A DNA stretch of 64,000 nucleotides from Paenibacillus humicus NBRC 102415 (GTDB lineage Bacteria; Bacillota; Bacilli; Paenibacillales; Paenibacillaceae). Shown one piece after another: positions 1-7,897 of the stretch. Under the pieces are notes generated by a model. The model was not told the DNA's origin, ran no database searches, and saw nothing but the letters and a program-made list of their open reading frames with translations. The stretch spans positions 1 to 64,000 of the forward strand of contig NZ_BIMD01000021.1 of the NCBI RefSeq assembly GCF_004000905.1. The letters run 5' to 3'. The translations under genes and the position numbers were made by a program. Within the stretch, counting starts at the first letter, position 1. Each line of letters opens with the position of its first letter.

Positions 1-1
1 C

Positions 2-295
2 AGCGCGAATTACAAGAAATAGCGGATTGTATGTCCGAAAGCGAGCAGAATAGCGCGATTTACGAGAAATAGCGGAACGTATGTCCGATAGGGAGCAGAA
101 TAGCGCGAATTAAGAGAAATAGCGGAACGTATGTCCGATAGCGAGCAGAATAGCGCGAATTACGAGAAATATCGGAACTTATGTCCGAAAGCGAGCAGAA
201 TAGCGCGAATTACGAGAAACAGCGGAACGTATGTCCGATAGACAGCATAATAGCACGAATTACGAGTATAGCGGACGTATGGTCCGATAGCGAAG
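2..295. repeat. 50-bp tandem repeat array, six copies
   Basis: Six direct repeats start at about 2, 52, 102, 152, 202 and 252, an exact 50-bp period. Each unit carries the core AGCGGAACGTATGTCCGATA with one to four changes per copy. The units are contiguous with no unique spacers, so this is not a CRISPR array. The same core recurs at 29393-29576, so this is a dispersed family and not a purely local duplication. The array probably continues beyond the left edge. The short ORFs running through it are repeat translations and not genes. Confidence 0.9.
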
Positions 296-311
296 CGCCT
301 GACCTGAAAGG

Positions 312-336
312 GGCCAGCCGGGAAAACCGGCTGGCC
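312..336 (-). terminator. hairpin downstream of mqnD
   Basis: A perfect 10-bp GC-rich stem (312-321 with 327-336) closes a GAAAA loop, 47 nt past the mqnD stop codon. On the minus strand it is followed only by a short CCCTTTC tract. It is a plausible but weak intrinsic terminator for the mqnB-mqnD operon. Confidence 0.55.
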
Positions 337-382
337 TGATTCAAGTTCGGTCCGGCCTAGGCTTCTCGAGCAGTGCCGGACA

Positions 383-1471
383 TTATTTTCGCAGCAAAGC
401 CAGGTCGAACTCCGGAACGAGGCCTTCCCTCGCCGCTCGTCCGAGCAAGGACTCGACGGCGTTGTAGCCGTCCTCGCCAAGCTCGCGGGTGAACTCGTTC
501 ACATAGAGGGCGATGTGGGCGCTGGTGACCTCGGGGGACATTTCCTGGGCATGGGATCGTACGTAATCGGCAGATTGAGCGGGATGCTCCCAGGCGTATT
601 CGACGGAAGAGCGGGCCCATGCCGCGATGGAGCTGCGGTCGAGGGAGCGCTTGGCGATGATGGCGCCCAGCGGAATCGGGAGGCCCGTATCGGCTTCCCA
701 CCATGCGCCCATGTCGGCCATCAGCGACAGCCCGTATTCGGGATAAGTGAAGCGCGCTTCGTGAATGACGAGCCCGGCATCGATACGGCCGTCTCGAACG
801 GCGGGCATGATTTCGTGGAAAGGCATGACGACGATCTCCCCGACGCCTCCAGGAACATTCTGCGCCGCCCAGAGCCGGAACAGCAGGTAGGCGGTCGACC
901 GTTCGCTCGGCACAGCGACCCGCTTGCCGCTCAGCCACGATGGATCCGCGCCGGGAGCGGCAGCTCCGCTGTGGGCATGGGCGGAGCCGGCAGCAGGAAC
1001 GAGGGCCTTATCGGAGGCTTGATCCTGCTGTCCATACGGGACATCGAGGCCTGCCGAGACATACGGCTTTGCCGCAGCATCCGTACCGCCAGCAAGCGTG
1101 CCGCCGGCAGCATCCGTACCGCCAGCAAGCGTACCGCCAGCAGCAACCGTGCCGCCAGCGGCGATAGGTGCTCCCGGCATGGCGTCAGCATGGCTGCGCG
1201 AGGTTCCGCCGCCGGCGGTCAGCACGAGCGGACCGCAGCCGCGGCCGAGAGCGCCGCCGCAAGGGATGAGCGCGTAGTCTTCCAGAACCCAGGGCAGGGC
1301 GGCATAGGAAATTTTCATGACCTCGGGCCCGATGCGGTCGGCTGCCCAGCCGTTGGTGATGTCGATATCGGCATAAGTCACCTCCAGCTCAGGCGCGCCT
1401 TCGATAAGGCCATGCGACCAAGCGTGAAAGACAAAGGTATCGTTGGGACAAGGGGAATAAGCGATTTTCAT
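383..1471 (-). CDS. mqnD: 1,4-dihydroxy-6-naphthoate synthase (MqnD) with an internal low-complexity insert
   Basis: MqnD converts cyclic dehypoxanthinyl futalosine to 1,4-dihydroxy-6-naphthoate in the futalosine route to menaquinone. The protein has 362 residues; family members are usually about 270-290. The N-terminus (MKIAYSPCPNDTFVFHAW) and the GKRVAVPSERSTAYLLFRLW block at about 182-201 are typical of the family. Between them, residues about 86-178 are an Ala/Gly/Thr-rich insert with repeats of the type AAGGTLAGGTD. The reading frame stays open, so this is an in-frame expansion and not a break. The ATG at 1469-1471 overlaps the mqnB stop as ATGA, which implies translational coupling. Whether the insert is spliced out at protein level, tolerated as a loop or harmful cannot be seen here. 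Confidence 0.88.
   Translation of the reverse strand: MKIAYSPCPNDTFVFHAWSHGLIEGAPELEVTYADIDITNGWAADRIGPEVMKISYAALPWVLEDYALIPCGGALGRGCGPLVLTAGGGTSRSHADAMPGAPIAAGGTVAAGGTLAGGTDAAGGTLAGGTDAAAKPYVSAGLDVPYGQQDQASDKALVPAAGSAHAHSGAAAPGADPSWLSGKRVAVPSERSTAYLLFRLWAAQNVPGGVGEIVVMPFHEIMPAVRDGRIDAGLVIHEARFTYPEYGLSLMADMGAWWEADTGLPIPLGAIIAKRSLDRSSIAAWARSSVEYAWEHPAQSADYVRSHAQEMSPEVTSAHIALYVNEFTRELGEDGYNAVESLLGRAAREGLVPEFDLALLRK
1075..1168. repeat. in-frame 30-bp minisatellite inside mqnD
   Basis: A 30-bp unit (beginning GCATCCGTACCGCCAGCAAG on the plus strand) occurs twice and is followed by a partial, altered third copy. It encodes the Gly-Gly-Thr/Ala repeats in the MqnD insert. Because the period is a multiple of three, copy-number change keeps the frame. 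Confidence 0.75.
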
Positions 1472-2199
1472 TGGATTCCAAGCACCTCCGGCAGTAAAAA
1501 TCCCGTCTTTTCAAGCGCCTGGAGCGCGTCGCCGATCCGCCAGGCTTCGCGGTCGCGCGGACCGACCGCATTGGAGATTGCCCGGATTTCCAGCGCCTCG
1601 ATGCCTTGCATAGCGGCGGCTATGGCGACGCCATAGCCCTCCATCGCTTCAGCGGCAGCTCCCGGCACCCTTGCCTGAAGCTCGGCTGCCGACTCGGCCG
1701 ATCCCGTGACGGTGGAGAGCGTCAGCACGGGGCCGGCGGCGGCTGCGACAGGCTCATTCGCCGTGCGCAGAGCTTCGGCGATGCGCTCCGCCAGCTCGCG
1801 GTCGGCCGCAACGCGCCACGAGCCGAAGCCGAGCTGATCCACGCTTGCGAAGCCGTCTGCCGTCTCGGCGCCCAAATCCGCCGCGATGATATCCGTCGCG
1901 ATGACGACGGAGCCGACGGGCGCAATCGGGGAGAAGCCTCCGCCGATGCCGGCGCTGATGACATAGCGGAAGGAAGGGCCGCCAGCAATGGCGAGGGCGG
2001 CGCTGGCGGCTGCGGCGGCCGGGCCTACGCCGCCCGCGAGCACGATATAGCGGCCGACCCGCCGCAGCGGACCTTCGACCTCGCCGCATACTTCGGAGGG
2101 ACAGGCTTTGAGCAGGCCGCGGACGACGGCGTCCCGCTCGGCCTCCACGGCGGTGACGACCAGGACGTAATGCGGCGTTGGATCCAGCTTTTTGATCAT
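1468..2199 (-). CDS. mqnB: futalosine hydrolase (MqnB)
   Basis: MqnB releases hypoxanthine from futalosine to give dehypoxanthine futalosine, the step feeding MqnC. The 243-residue protein has the nucleoside phosphorylase/hydrolase fold: an early acidic residue (E20), the GIGGG phosphate or ribose loop at 84-88, the MEGYG motif at 186-190 that positions the ribose hydroxyls, and ISNAVG at 208-213. MTA/SAH nucleosidase (MtnN) is the main alternative, but the direct overlap with mqnD strongly favours futalosine hydrolase. A GGGAGAG ribosome site precedes the ATG. mqnA, mqnC and mqnE are not in the window. Confidence 0.87.
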   Translation of the reverse strand: MIKKLDPTPHYVLVVTAVEAERDAVVRGLLKACPSEVCGEVEGPLRRVGRYIVLAGGVGPAAAAASAALAIAGGPSFRYVISAGIGGGFSPIAPVGSVVIATDIIAADLGAETADGFASVDQLGFGSWRVAADRELAERIAEALRTANEPVAAAAGPVLTLSTVTGSAESAAELQARVPGAAAEAMEGYGVAIAAAMQGIEALEIRAISNAVGPRDREAWRIGDALQALEKTGFLLPEVLGIQ

Positions 2200-2367
2200 G
2201 AATAGTATCTCTCCCGGGGGGCTTCTTCTCGTAGAAAAAGCCCGTTAATAGTCAAGGGCATGCAGCCCGCTGGTGAAGGGCGAGAACTCGAATGCGCATG
2301 GGCAGGAGCTCGTCCGGGTCCGTGATGGACGGTTCATCTCTAACCATACTCCTATGCGGGCGTCCGT

Positions 2368-2997
2368 TCAAGGAAGCCCCCTCTCTTCCGCCAGTCTATG
2401 CACGATAAGCACCGCCGCCTCGAGCAGAGAGGAGACATTCCAGTCCGCCGTGAACGAAGCTCTACCATGTCTACGCGGCCTTCGTGCAGAACCGGCTCCC
2501 TCCCGGCTGCCGTCCGCCCTTCCCTTGCTCCTGTCCGCCGCACCGTTCACTCGAATTGTCCGCGTGCCGGCAGCCCGGCCGGCTGCGATATCGCTCTCGC
2601 GGTCTCCGATCATGTAGCTCTCGCTCAGCGAGAGGCGATGCCGCTTCGCCAGCTCCAGCAGCATGCCGGGCTGCGGCTTGCGGCAGGCACATCCGTAATC
2701 AGGCTTATGCGGGCAGAAGGCGATGCCGTCCAGCCGGGCCCCTTTTTTCGCCAGCAGCTCCTCCAGCCGTTTATGCACCGCCTCCAGATCCGCCAAGGAC
2801 ATGTAGCCGAGGCCGACGCCGCCTTGATTCGTCACCACATACACCCGGTAGCCCGCTTCCGCCAGCCCGCGGATCGCTTCGGCGGTTCCAGGCAATAGAT
2901 GGACATCGTCCGGACCGTTCACCTGGCGTACACGCCCCGTATTCATCTCGTTGACGACGCCGTCCCGGTCCAGAAAGACCGCTTTCGCTGATTTCAT
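2368..2997 (-). CDS. HAD-IIIA phosphatase, GmhB-like
   Basis: This is a 209-residue HAD-superfamily phosphatase resembling D-glycero-D-manno-heptose-1,7-bisphosphate 7-phosphatase. Motif I is FLDRDG (residues 8-13), motif II includes TNQ at 56-58, the GmhB-type zinc loop is C95-x-H97 with C103-x-C105, motif III is K107 and motif IV is GDRESD at 131-136. After about residue 152 the normal fold ends and an Arg/Gly/Ser-rich stretch of about 40 residues precedes a short C-terminal helix. This tail is unusual for GmhB. No other heptose genes are nearby, so the substrate is open; a role as a general sugar-phosphate or histidinol-phosphate-type phosphatase is possible. Confidence 0.8.
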   Translation of the reverse strand: MKSAKAVFLDRDGVVNEMNTGRVRQVNGPDDVHLLPGTAEAIRGLAEAGYRVYVVTNQGGVGLGYMSLADLEAVHKRLEELLAKKGARLDGIAFCPHKPDYGCACRKPQPGMLLELAKRHRLSLSESYMIGDRESDIAAGRAAGTRTIRVNGAADRSKGRADGSREGAGSARRPRRHGRASFTADWNVSSLLEAAVLIVHRLAEERGLP

Positions 2998-3260
2998 TCC
3001 GCATCCTCCTCTTCCGAATTTCCTGCCCCGGGCATTCAGGCTATGCCCAGAGCGGAGCGTAAGCGCACCGGAGCCGTACCTTCCGAGTGGCTTTAGGCCC
3101 CTTTGCCTTGTCCGCTTCGCCCCCGCCCCGCTGCCGCCCCGCTGTCGTCCCGCTTCCTATTTCCTTATCTTACCCCGCTCCTCAGCTTCCCATCTTGATT
3201 GGCTGCTCCCGGACTGAGGGTAAAAGAGACCAGACTATCCGGCAAGGAGGCATACCGTCC
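2998..3260. other. divergent intergenic region between HAD phosphatase and ku
   Basis: This 263-bp region separates two divergently transcribed genes and must hold promoters for both. It contains a C-rich, imperfectly repetitive stretch (about 3120-3160, CCGCCCCGCTG-like). I could not identify convincing -35/-10 boxes by eye. The only clear signal is the AAGGAGG ribosome site at 3244-3250 serving ku. Confidence 0.5.
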
Positions 3261-4223
3261 ATGCAAACGATCTGGAGGGGAGCGGTCGGCTTCGGCCTCG
3301 TCAACGTTCCGGTGCGGCTGTACGCAGCGACCGAGGACAATGACATCCCGATGCGGATGCTCCACAAGAAATACAACCAGCCGATCAAATACCACCGTAC
3401 CTGTCCCAAATGCGAGGAGGACGTTTCCTGGAGCGACATCGTCAAAGGATACGAGTATGAGGATGGCCGCTTTGTCACCTTCGAGAAGGACGAGCTGGAG
3501 CAGCTCGCCTCGAAAACCTCGCGTGAGATCCGTATCCTCGATTTTGTGGATTTGGAGGAAATAGACCCCATCTATTTTCAGAAAACCTATTATCTTTCTC
3601 CGGAGGAAACCGGCAAGCACGCCTATCGGCTGCTCGTCGAGGCGCTGAAAAGCACCAAGAAAATCGGCGTGGCCAACGTGACGATCCGGCAGAAGAGCAG
3701 CCTTGCGGCTATCCGCGTCGTCGACGGAGTGCTTTCCCTCGTCACCATGTTTTATGAAGACGAGATCCGCGAGAAAAACCATATTCCGGGCCTGCCGGAG
3801 GAGGAGAAGATCGACCGGCGGGAGCTGGACATGGCGAAATCGCTGATCGAGCAACTGACGGGAAGCTTCGAGCCGGGGAAATACAAGGACGAGTACCGGG
3901 AGAGGCTGCTGGAGGCGATCGAGGACAAGGTGGAAGGCAAGGAGGTCAAGGTCGCCGAAGAGGAGTCGGAGCCGAATGTGCTGGACTTGATGGACGCGCT
4001 GCAAAAGAGTTTGAAGCAGCTGAAGCCCGCAGGCGGCACGGATTCCGGGAACGCGGGCAAGCCGTCCAAGCCGCGCAGGGGGGCCGCCTCCAAAGCCAGG
4101 CCGAAATCATCCAAAGCCGGATCCTCTTCCTCGAAAGCAAAGCCGTCGGAATCCAAGGGGAAGCCGGCTGCCGCCAAGCCGAAGCGCCGTTCGGGAACCC
4201 GCCCGAAAGAGACAGGGTCATAA
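3261..4223 (+). CDS. ku: non-homologous end joining protein Ku
   Basis: Bacterial Ku forms a homodimeric ring that binds DNA double-strand ends and recruits LigD. The 320-residue protein begins MQTIWRGAVGFGLVNVPV and keeps the Ku core to about residue 255, including the early C-x2-C pair (HRTCPKCEEDVSW). The last 60 or so residues are a Lys/Ser/Ala-rich basic tail, as in other Ku proteins with an extended DNA-binding C-terminus. The ATG at 3261 is chosen because AAGGAGG lies 10 bases upstream; the open frame upstream to 3087 has no such site. It sits 3 bp before the ligase gene, so the three repair genes form an operon. In spore formers this system typically repairs breaks in dormant or germinating spores. 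Confidence 0.95.
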   Translation: MQTIWRGAVGFGLVNVPVRLYAATEDNDIPMRMLHKKYNQPIKYHRTCPKCEEDVSWSDIVKGYEYEDGRFVTFEKDELEQLASKTSREIRILDFVDLEEIDPIYFQKTYYLSPEETGKHAYRLLVEALKSTKKIGVANVTIRQKSSLAAIRVVDGVLSLVTMFYEDEIREKNHIPGLPEEEKIDRRELDMAKSLIEQLTGSFEPGKYKDEYRERLLEAIEDKVEGKEVKVAEEESEPNVLDLMDALQKSLKQLKPAGGTDSGNAGKPSKPRRGAASKARPKSSKAGSSSSKAKPSESKGKPAAAKPKRRSGTRPKETGS

Positions 4224-4226
4224 GGG

Positions 4227-5147
4227 ATGAAGCCTTTCGTCCCGATGTCGCCAATTTTGACGGATAGTCTGCCTGCGGGCGGCGAGTGGGCCTATCAGCT
4301 GAAGTGGGACGGCTTCCGCATCATCTCTGTCCTCCGCAGCGGGGAAGCGAGCCTATGGTCGAAGAAGATGAAGCCGAGGACCGAATCCTATCCTGATCTG
4401 GCCCATGCGCTCGAAGACCGTGCCGCCGAAGGCTTTCCGGATCTGATGCTGGACGGAGAGGCGTTTCTCCTGGATCCCCATACCGCCAAGCCCAGCTTTC
4501 AGATGATGCAGGGCCGGGACAAGCTGCGCGGCCGGGAACGGATCGAGCGGGCCTCGCGCCGCCAGCCGGTCGGTTATCTGATTTTCGATCTGCTCCAGGT
4601 GGGAAGAGAGGATCTGCGCAGCTTGCCGTTCGAGGAGCGCAGCGCCCGGCTGAAGAAGCTCTGCTCGAGCTGGCAGCCTCCCTTTTTCCTTGCGGATATG
4701 TATGAGGACGGCGAGTCGCTCTGGCGGTGGGCGGAGGAAAACGGCTGGGAGGGCGTTGTCGCCAAGCGGCGCGGCAGCCGGTATTCGGAGGGCAAGGAAC
4801 ACGGTGACTGGTACAAGCGGAAGACGTTTTTTCACCGCGAAGTCGATATCGTGGCTTTGCTTTATAAGGAAGGCAAGCTGTCGAGTCTGGTCATGAGCGG
4901 GCAGGGCCGGTACATGGGGCGCATCTCTTCGGGCTTGAACGAAAGAGCCAAGCGGCAGCTTTCCATGCAGAAGACGATGTCGGGGCGCCAGGGTGAATTT
5001 GGAGGCAGCCTGCCGGAAGGATTGCGGGGCACCGATATCCGCTGGCTGGCCAGCCCCATTGCGGCCGGCGTGAGCGGCCGGGAGCTGACGCAGTCGGGCC
5101 TGCTACGGCATCCCAAGCTGGAATGGCTGGAGGGGATCGTATTATGA
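4227..5147 (+). CDS. ligD: ATP-dependent DNA ligase, LigD ligase module
   Basis: This 306-residue protein is the ligase half of a LigD system and seals nicks during end joining. The adenylation motif KWDG at 26-29 contains the nucleotidyl-lysine, followed by the DGEAFLL motif near 78 and the EGVVAKRRGSRY and WYKRKTF motifs of the nucleotidyltransferase domain. An OB-fold domain follows from about residue 205. In Bacillus and Pseudomonas the ligase and polymerase are one polypeptide; here the polymerase is a separate gene overlapping by ATGA. No phosphoesterase domain is present. Confidence 0.92.
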   Translation: MKPFVPMSPILTDSLPAGGEWAYQLKWDGFRIISVLRSGEASLWSKKMKPRTESYPDLAHALEDRAAEGFPDLMLDGEAFLLDPHTAKPSFQMMQGRDKLRGRERIERASRRQPVGYLIFDLLQVGREDLRSLPFEERSARLKKLCSSWQPPFFLADMYEDGESLWRWAEENGWEGVVAKRRGSRYSEGKEHGDWYKRKTFFHREVDIVALLYKEGKLSSLVMSGQGRYMGRISSGLNERAKRQLSMQKTMSGRQGEFGGSLPEGLRGTDIRWLASPIAAGVSGRELTQSGLLRHPKLEWLEGIVL

Positions 5148-6034
5148 GCCGAAGCATGCTGGAAGTGGAGGGCAACCGCATCGAGATCACCCATCCGGAT
5201 AAAATGCTGTGGCCGGCGCCGGGAATCCGCAAAGCCGATTATTTGCAAAAGCTCGTCCAGCTGGCGCCGTATCTTCTCCGCTATTGCAGCGGACGCCGGC
5301 TGACGGCAATCCGGTTCCCGGATGGCGTAGGCGGCAAGTCCTTCTACCAGAAGAACGCGCCTGAACCGACGCCTGAATTCGTGGCGATCGCCGAAGTCGA
5401 CGGAGTCCGCTACATCAATCTGAACTCCTTATCGACGCTGCTGTGGCTCGGCAATCTCGGCGTGCTGGAGTTTCACCCCTCCTTCGACAAAATCGGGGAC
5501 GGCATGCCGGGCGAGTGGGTGCTCGACATCGACCCGTCGGAGGAAACCCGTCCCCGCCTGATGGAGGCGGGGAGCCTGATCGGCGAGGCGCTGGACGGCA
5601 TGGGCATCGCCGCCGTGCCCAAAACGTCGGGAGCGACGGGCATCCAGATCGTCACCCCGCTGGCCAAGCCGTATACGTTCGGGCAGCTTCGGAGCCTGGG
5701 CTCTTTTCTGGGGCATTATTTATCCGACAAATATCCGCGGCTGTTCACGGTCGAGCGTTCGATCCGGGCGCGCCGAGGAAGGATCTATATCGACTACGTC
5801 CAGCATGCGGCGGGCAAGAGCCTCTCGGCTCCCTACACCCCGAGAGGGCGGGCGGTAGCGACCGTGAGCACGCCGCTAACTTGGGATGAGGTGAGGGGAG
5901 AAGCCGATCCGCAAGCGTTCACCCTGCTTACGATCGGGGATCGCCTGCAGCGGATGGGCGACCTGCTCGCCGCGGCGGAGCCTCAGAATCTCGACGCGGT
6001 GCTGGAATTCACAGCCAAGCGGGCCGAAGCCTGA
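5144..6034 (+). CDS. LigD-type DNA polymerase/primase module
   Basis: The 296-residue protein is an archaeo-eukaryotic primase-type polymerase of the LigD PolDom family, which fills or extends ends during NHEJ. Visible family features are the N-terminal THPDKMLWPAPGIRKADY block, the metal-binding DIDPS motif near residue 128, the SGATGIQIV block (usually SG-x-KGLHV) and the IDYVQHAAGKS motif. The ATG at 5144 overlaps the ligase stop, so translation is probably coupled. The Lys of the SGxKG block appears as Thr-Gly here, which may affect nucleotide handling, but the metal ligands look intact. Confidence 0.9.
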   Translation: MSRSMLEVEGNRIEITHPDKMLWPAPGIRKADYLQKLVQLAPYLLRYCSGRRLTAIRFPDGVGGKSFYQKNAPEPTPEFVAIAEVDGVRYINLNSLSTLLWLGNLGVLEFHPSFDKIGDGMPGEWVLDIDPSEETRPRLMEAGSLIGEALDGMGIAAVPKTSGATGIQIVTPLAKPYTFGQLRSLGSFLGHYLSDKYPRLFTVERSIRARRGRIYIDYVQHAAGKSLSAPYTPRGRAVATVSTPLTWDEVRGEADPQAFTLLTIGDRLQRMGDLLAAAEPQNLDAVLEFTAKRAEA

Positions 6035-6084
6035 ATGCCGCTTGGCCGCTGGTTCAAGAAATTCAATCCAGGGAGGAATTTGCA

Positions 6085-6315
6085 ATGGAAGACCAACGCA
6101 AAGGAAACGTGCATATTACGCCGGACGGGGACGAGGGATGGGCAACCCAGCGCGAAGGACGCGTGCTCAGCCGTCACGCTACGAAGGCGGAAGCCGAGGA
6201 GCGCGGCCGGGCAGAGGCGCGCCAGGCGAAGACGGAGCTGAAGATCCATACCAAGGATGGCCGAATAAGCGAATCCCACAGCTATGGCAACGACCCCTTT
6301 CCGCCGAGAGGCTGA
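6085..6315 (+). CDS. DUF2188 family small protein
   Basis: This 76-residue hydrophilic protein carries the DUF2188 signature: a VHITPDGDEGWATQREG start, the central KAEAEERGRAEARQAKTELKIH helix and the C-terminal DGRI-x-E-x-HSYGNDPFPPRG. The function of the family is unknown. It begins 50 bp after the polymerase gene with a GGAGG-type ribosome site and could be the last gene of the repair operon, ending before the terminator at 6402. The only link to DNA repair is position. Confidence 0.85.
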   Translation: MEDQRKGNVHITPDGDEGWATQREGRVLSRHATKAEAEERGRAEARQAKTELKIHTKDGRISESHSYGNDPFPPRG

Positions 6316-6401
6316 TGGGCGGGGCAGCTTGCCGAGCGTGTTTCGATTCGAGGCGTGCTTTATTTTAATTCCCTTGAAAACATGAATATAATCGCAAAAA
6401 T

Positions 6402-6442
6402 ACCGGTCCGCAGGCCTGATGGCCAGTCGGAGCCGGTTTTTT
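6402..6442. terminator. bidirectional intrinsic terminator
   Basis: A stem of ACCGG, CCG and GGCC segments pairs with GGCC, CGG and CCGGT around a TGAT loop. T-runs follow on the plus strand and A-runs precede it, so it can work on both strands. It separates the convergent repair operon and the DUF4097 gene. Confidence 0.85.
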
Positions 6443-6452
6443 GTGGTTTGAG

Positions 6453-7340
6453 TCAACGCTGCTTGAGGGATATATTCCCTGACCCGGCCGAGAGGCGGAC
6501 CGGGATCTCGCCGTTCCCGAACACGATCGTGTCGGTGTCGGCATCGCCCTTTTTCTCTCCGCCGCCCCAGTCGATCCGGAAGGTGCCGGACCCCGTGGAA
6601 TAGCTGACGGCAGCGGATTCCGGAGCCTTTTTCGTCTGGATCGTGACGTTGCCGCTGCCGGAGCGGGCCTCGAGCGGATGCATAAGCGCGTCGAGCTCGA
6701 CGCGGATGTTGCCGCTGCTGGTCTTCGCCCTGATCGCCCCCTCCACGTCAGTCAGGCGGATATTGCCGCTGCCGACGGTCGTCTCAAGCTCATTCATGCG
6801 GCTCTCTTCGATGGAGAGGTTGCCGGAACTGGTTTTGATCTTGGCTCCGTCCGCTTCGACCTCGCTTATTTCAACGTTTCCGGAGCCGTTGTAAAGCTCC
6901 AGAACGGAGGCTTTCAGCCCTTCGAAGTTGATGTCGCCGCTGCCGGAGTCCACGATGATGGAGTCGTATTGACGCTCCGGCAAGGAGATCTCCAGATTCA
7001 CGTTGACGATGTTGAGGCCCATCGTGAAGCCGGTGTCGGCATCGCTTTTCAGGATGGCCGTATCGCCTTCCTTGACGAGCTCGACGCGGATTTTTTTCAG
7101 GGCTTTTCCGTTCGCCTTGCCGGTTGCGGCCGCTTCGATGACATCCGCCTTTCCTTTGACCAGGGCGACGTCCATGCTGCCGGATTCAACCTTGAGGCGG
7201 GCAATGCCGACGGCGGGGATTTCCTTGCGGATATCGACTTCCTTCAAGCCGAAGCTGAGGTCGGAACCGGCAAAGGTGAAGCCCCCGCCGACCAAGCCGG
7301 CCAGAAGCAGGATGAGCGCGAATACAACGAGATTGCGCAT
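6453..7340 (-). CDS. DUF4097 beta-strand repeat protein, membrane-anchored
   Basis: The 295-residue protein has one N-terminal hydrophobic segment (about 5-24, LVVFALILLLAGLVGGGFTF) followed by a repetitive beta-rich domain. Phrases such as SGSGNVTI, SSGNIRVEL and SGSGDINFEG recur about every 20 residues, typical of the DUF4097 (LiaG-like, putative adhesin) beta-helix. It is probably anchored in the membrane and exposed outside. Its start overlaps the DUF1700 stop as TGATG. Together with PadR and DUF1700 it forms the three-gene module seen in many Firmicutes, thought to sense or respond to envelope stress. Confidence 0.85.
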   Translation of the reverse strand: MRNLVVFALILLLAGLVGGGFTFAGSDLSFGLKEVDIRKEIPAVGIARLKVESGSMDVALVKGKADVIEAAATGKANGKALKKIRVELVKEGDTAILKSDADTGFTMGLNIVNVNLEISLPERQYDSIIVDSGSGDINFEGLKASVLELYNGSGNVEISEVEADGAKIKTSSGNLSIEESRMNELETTVGSGNIRLTDVEGAIRAKTSSGNIRVELDALMHPLEARSGSGNVTIQTKKAPESAAVSYSTGSGTFRIDWGGGEKKGDADTDTIVFGNGEIPVRLSAGSGNISLKQR

Positions 7341-7897
7341 CAGGATTTCCTCCCTTTCATGACTCGGGTATTCAATTGAAGATACTTCAGCGTCAGCCTC
7401 ATGAAGCCGCGGGTCAGCTTGTAGGTGCCGGCGCCGGCGAGCAGTCCAAGCGAGAGCAGAACCATGGCGGCGGAGATCGCCTGCGGCCCGGTCAGCGCGT
7501 CTCCGAACCAGCCTTCATAGAGGACGGGAACGACGGAGAGCACGAGAGCGGCCGATGCCGCCCAGAACCCGAACAGAACTCCAAGCAGGCCGATATACGG
7601 ACCGAGGACGAAGACCAGATTGAAGAAACCGATGCCGACGGCGGCAAATACGGCTCTGGAAACGGAGGGCAGGCTGCCGCCCTTGCTTTCCGCTTCGGCT
7701 ACCCGGTATCCGAGCAGCAGCTCCTTGGCGGCCAGCTTCGGATCTCCGAGCTCGGAGGCGGCTTCCTCCTCAAGGCGTCCGTGCTCGGCCGCCAACCGGA
7801 AATGCTCCTCGTAATCGTACATCCATTCCTTGCGGGTGCGCTCTGGAACCGGAGACAGCAGATTCCACAATTGCTGAAGATATTGCTCTCTGTTCAT
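7340..7897 (-). CDS. DUF1700 (HAAS domain) membrane protein
   Basis: The 185-residue protein starts with the HAAS/DUF1700 helical domain (MNREQYLQQLWNLLSPVPE, then YDYEEHFRLAAEHGRLEEEAASELGDPKLAAKELL) and continues with three or four membrane segments between about 78 and 160. HAAS domains are commonly encoded next to PadR regulators and are thought to be partners of signalling or membrane proteins. It overlaps padR by four bases and the DUF4097 gene by one base, so the three are translated together. Confidence 0.85.
   Translation of the reverse strand: MNREQYLQQLWNLLSPVPERTRKEWMYDYEEHFRLAAEHGRLEEEAASELGDPKLAAKELLLGYRVAEAESKGGSLPSVSRAVFAAVGIGFFNLVFVLGPYIGLLGVLFGFWAASAALVLSVVPVLYEGWFGDALTGPQAISAAMVLLSLGLLAGAGTYKLTRGFMRLTLKYLQLNTRVMKGRKS

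Noticed and set aside
2-295. CRISPR array
   Set aside because: Units are contiguous 50-bp repeats with no unique spacers and no cas genes nearby.
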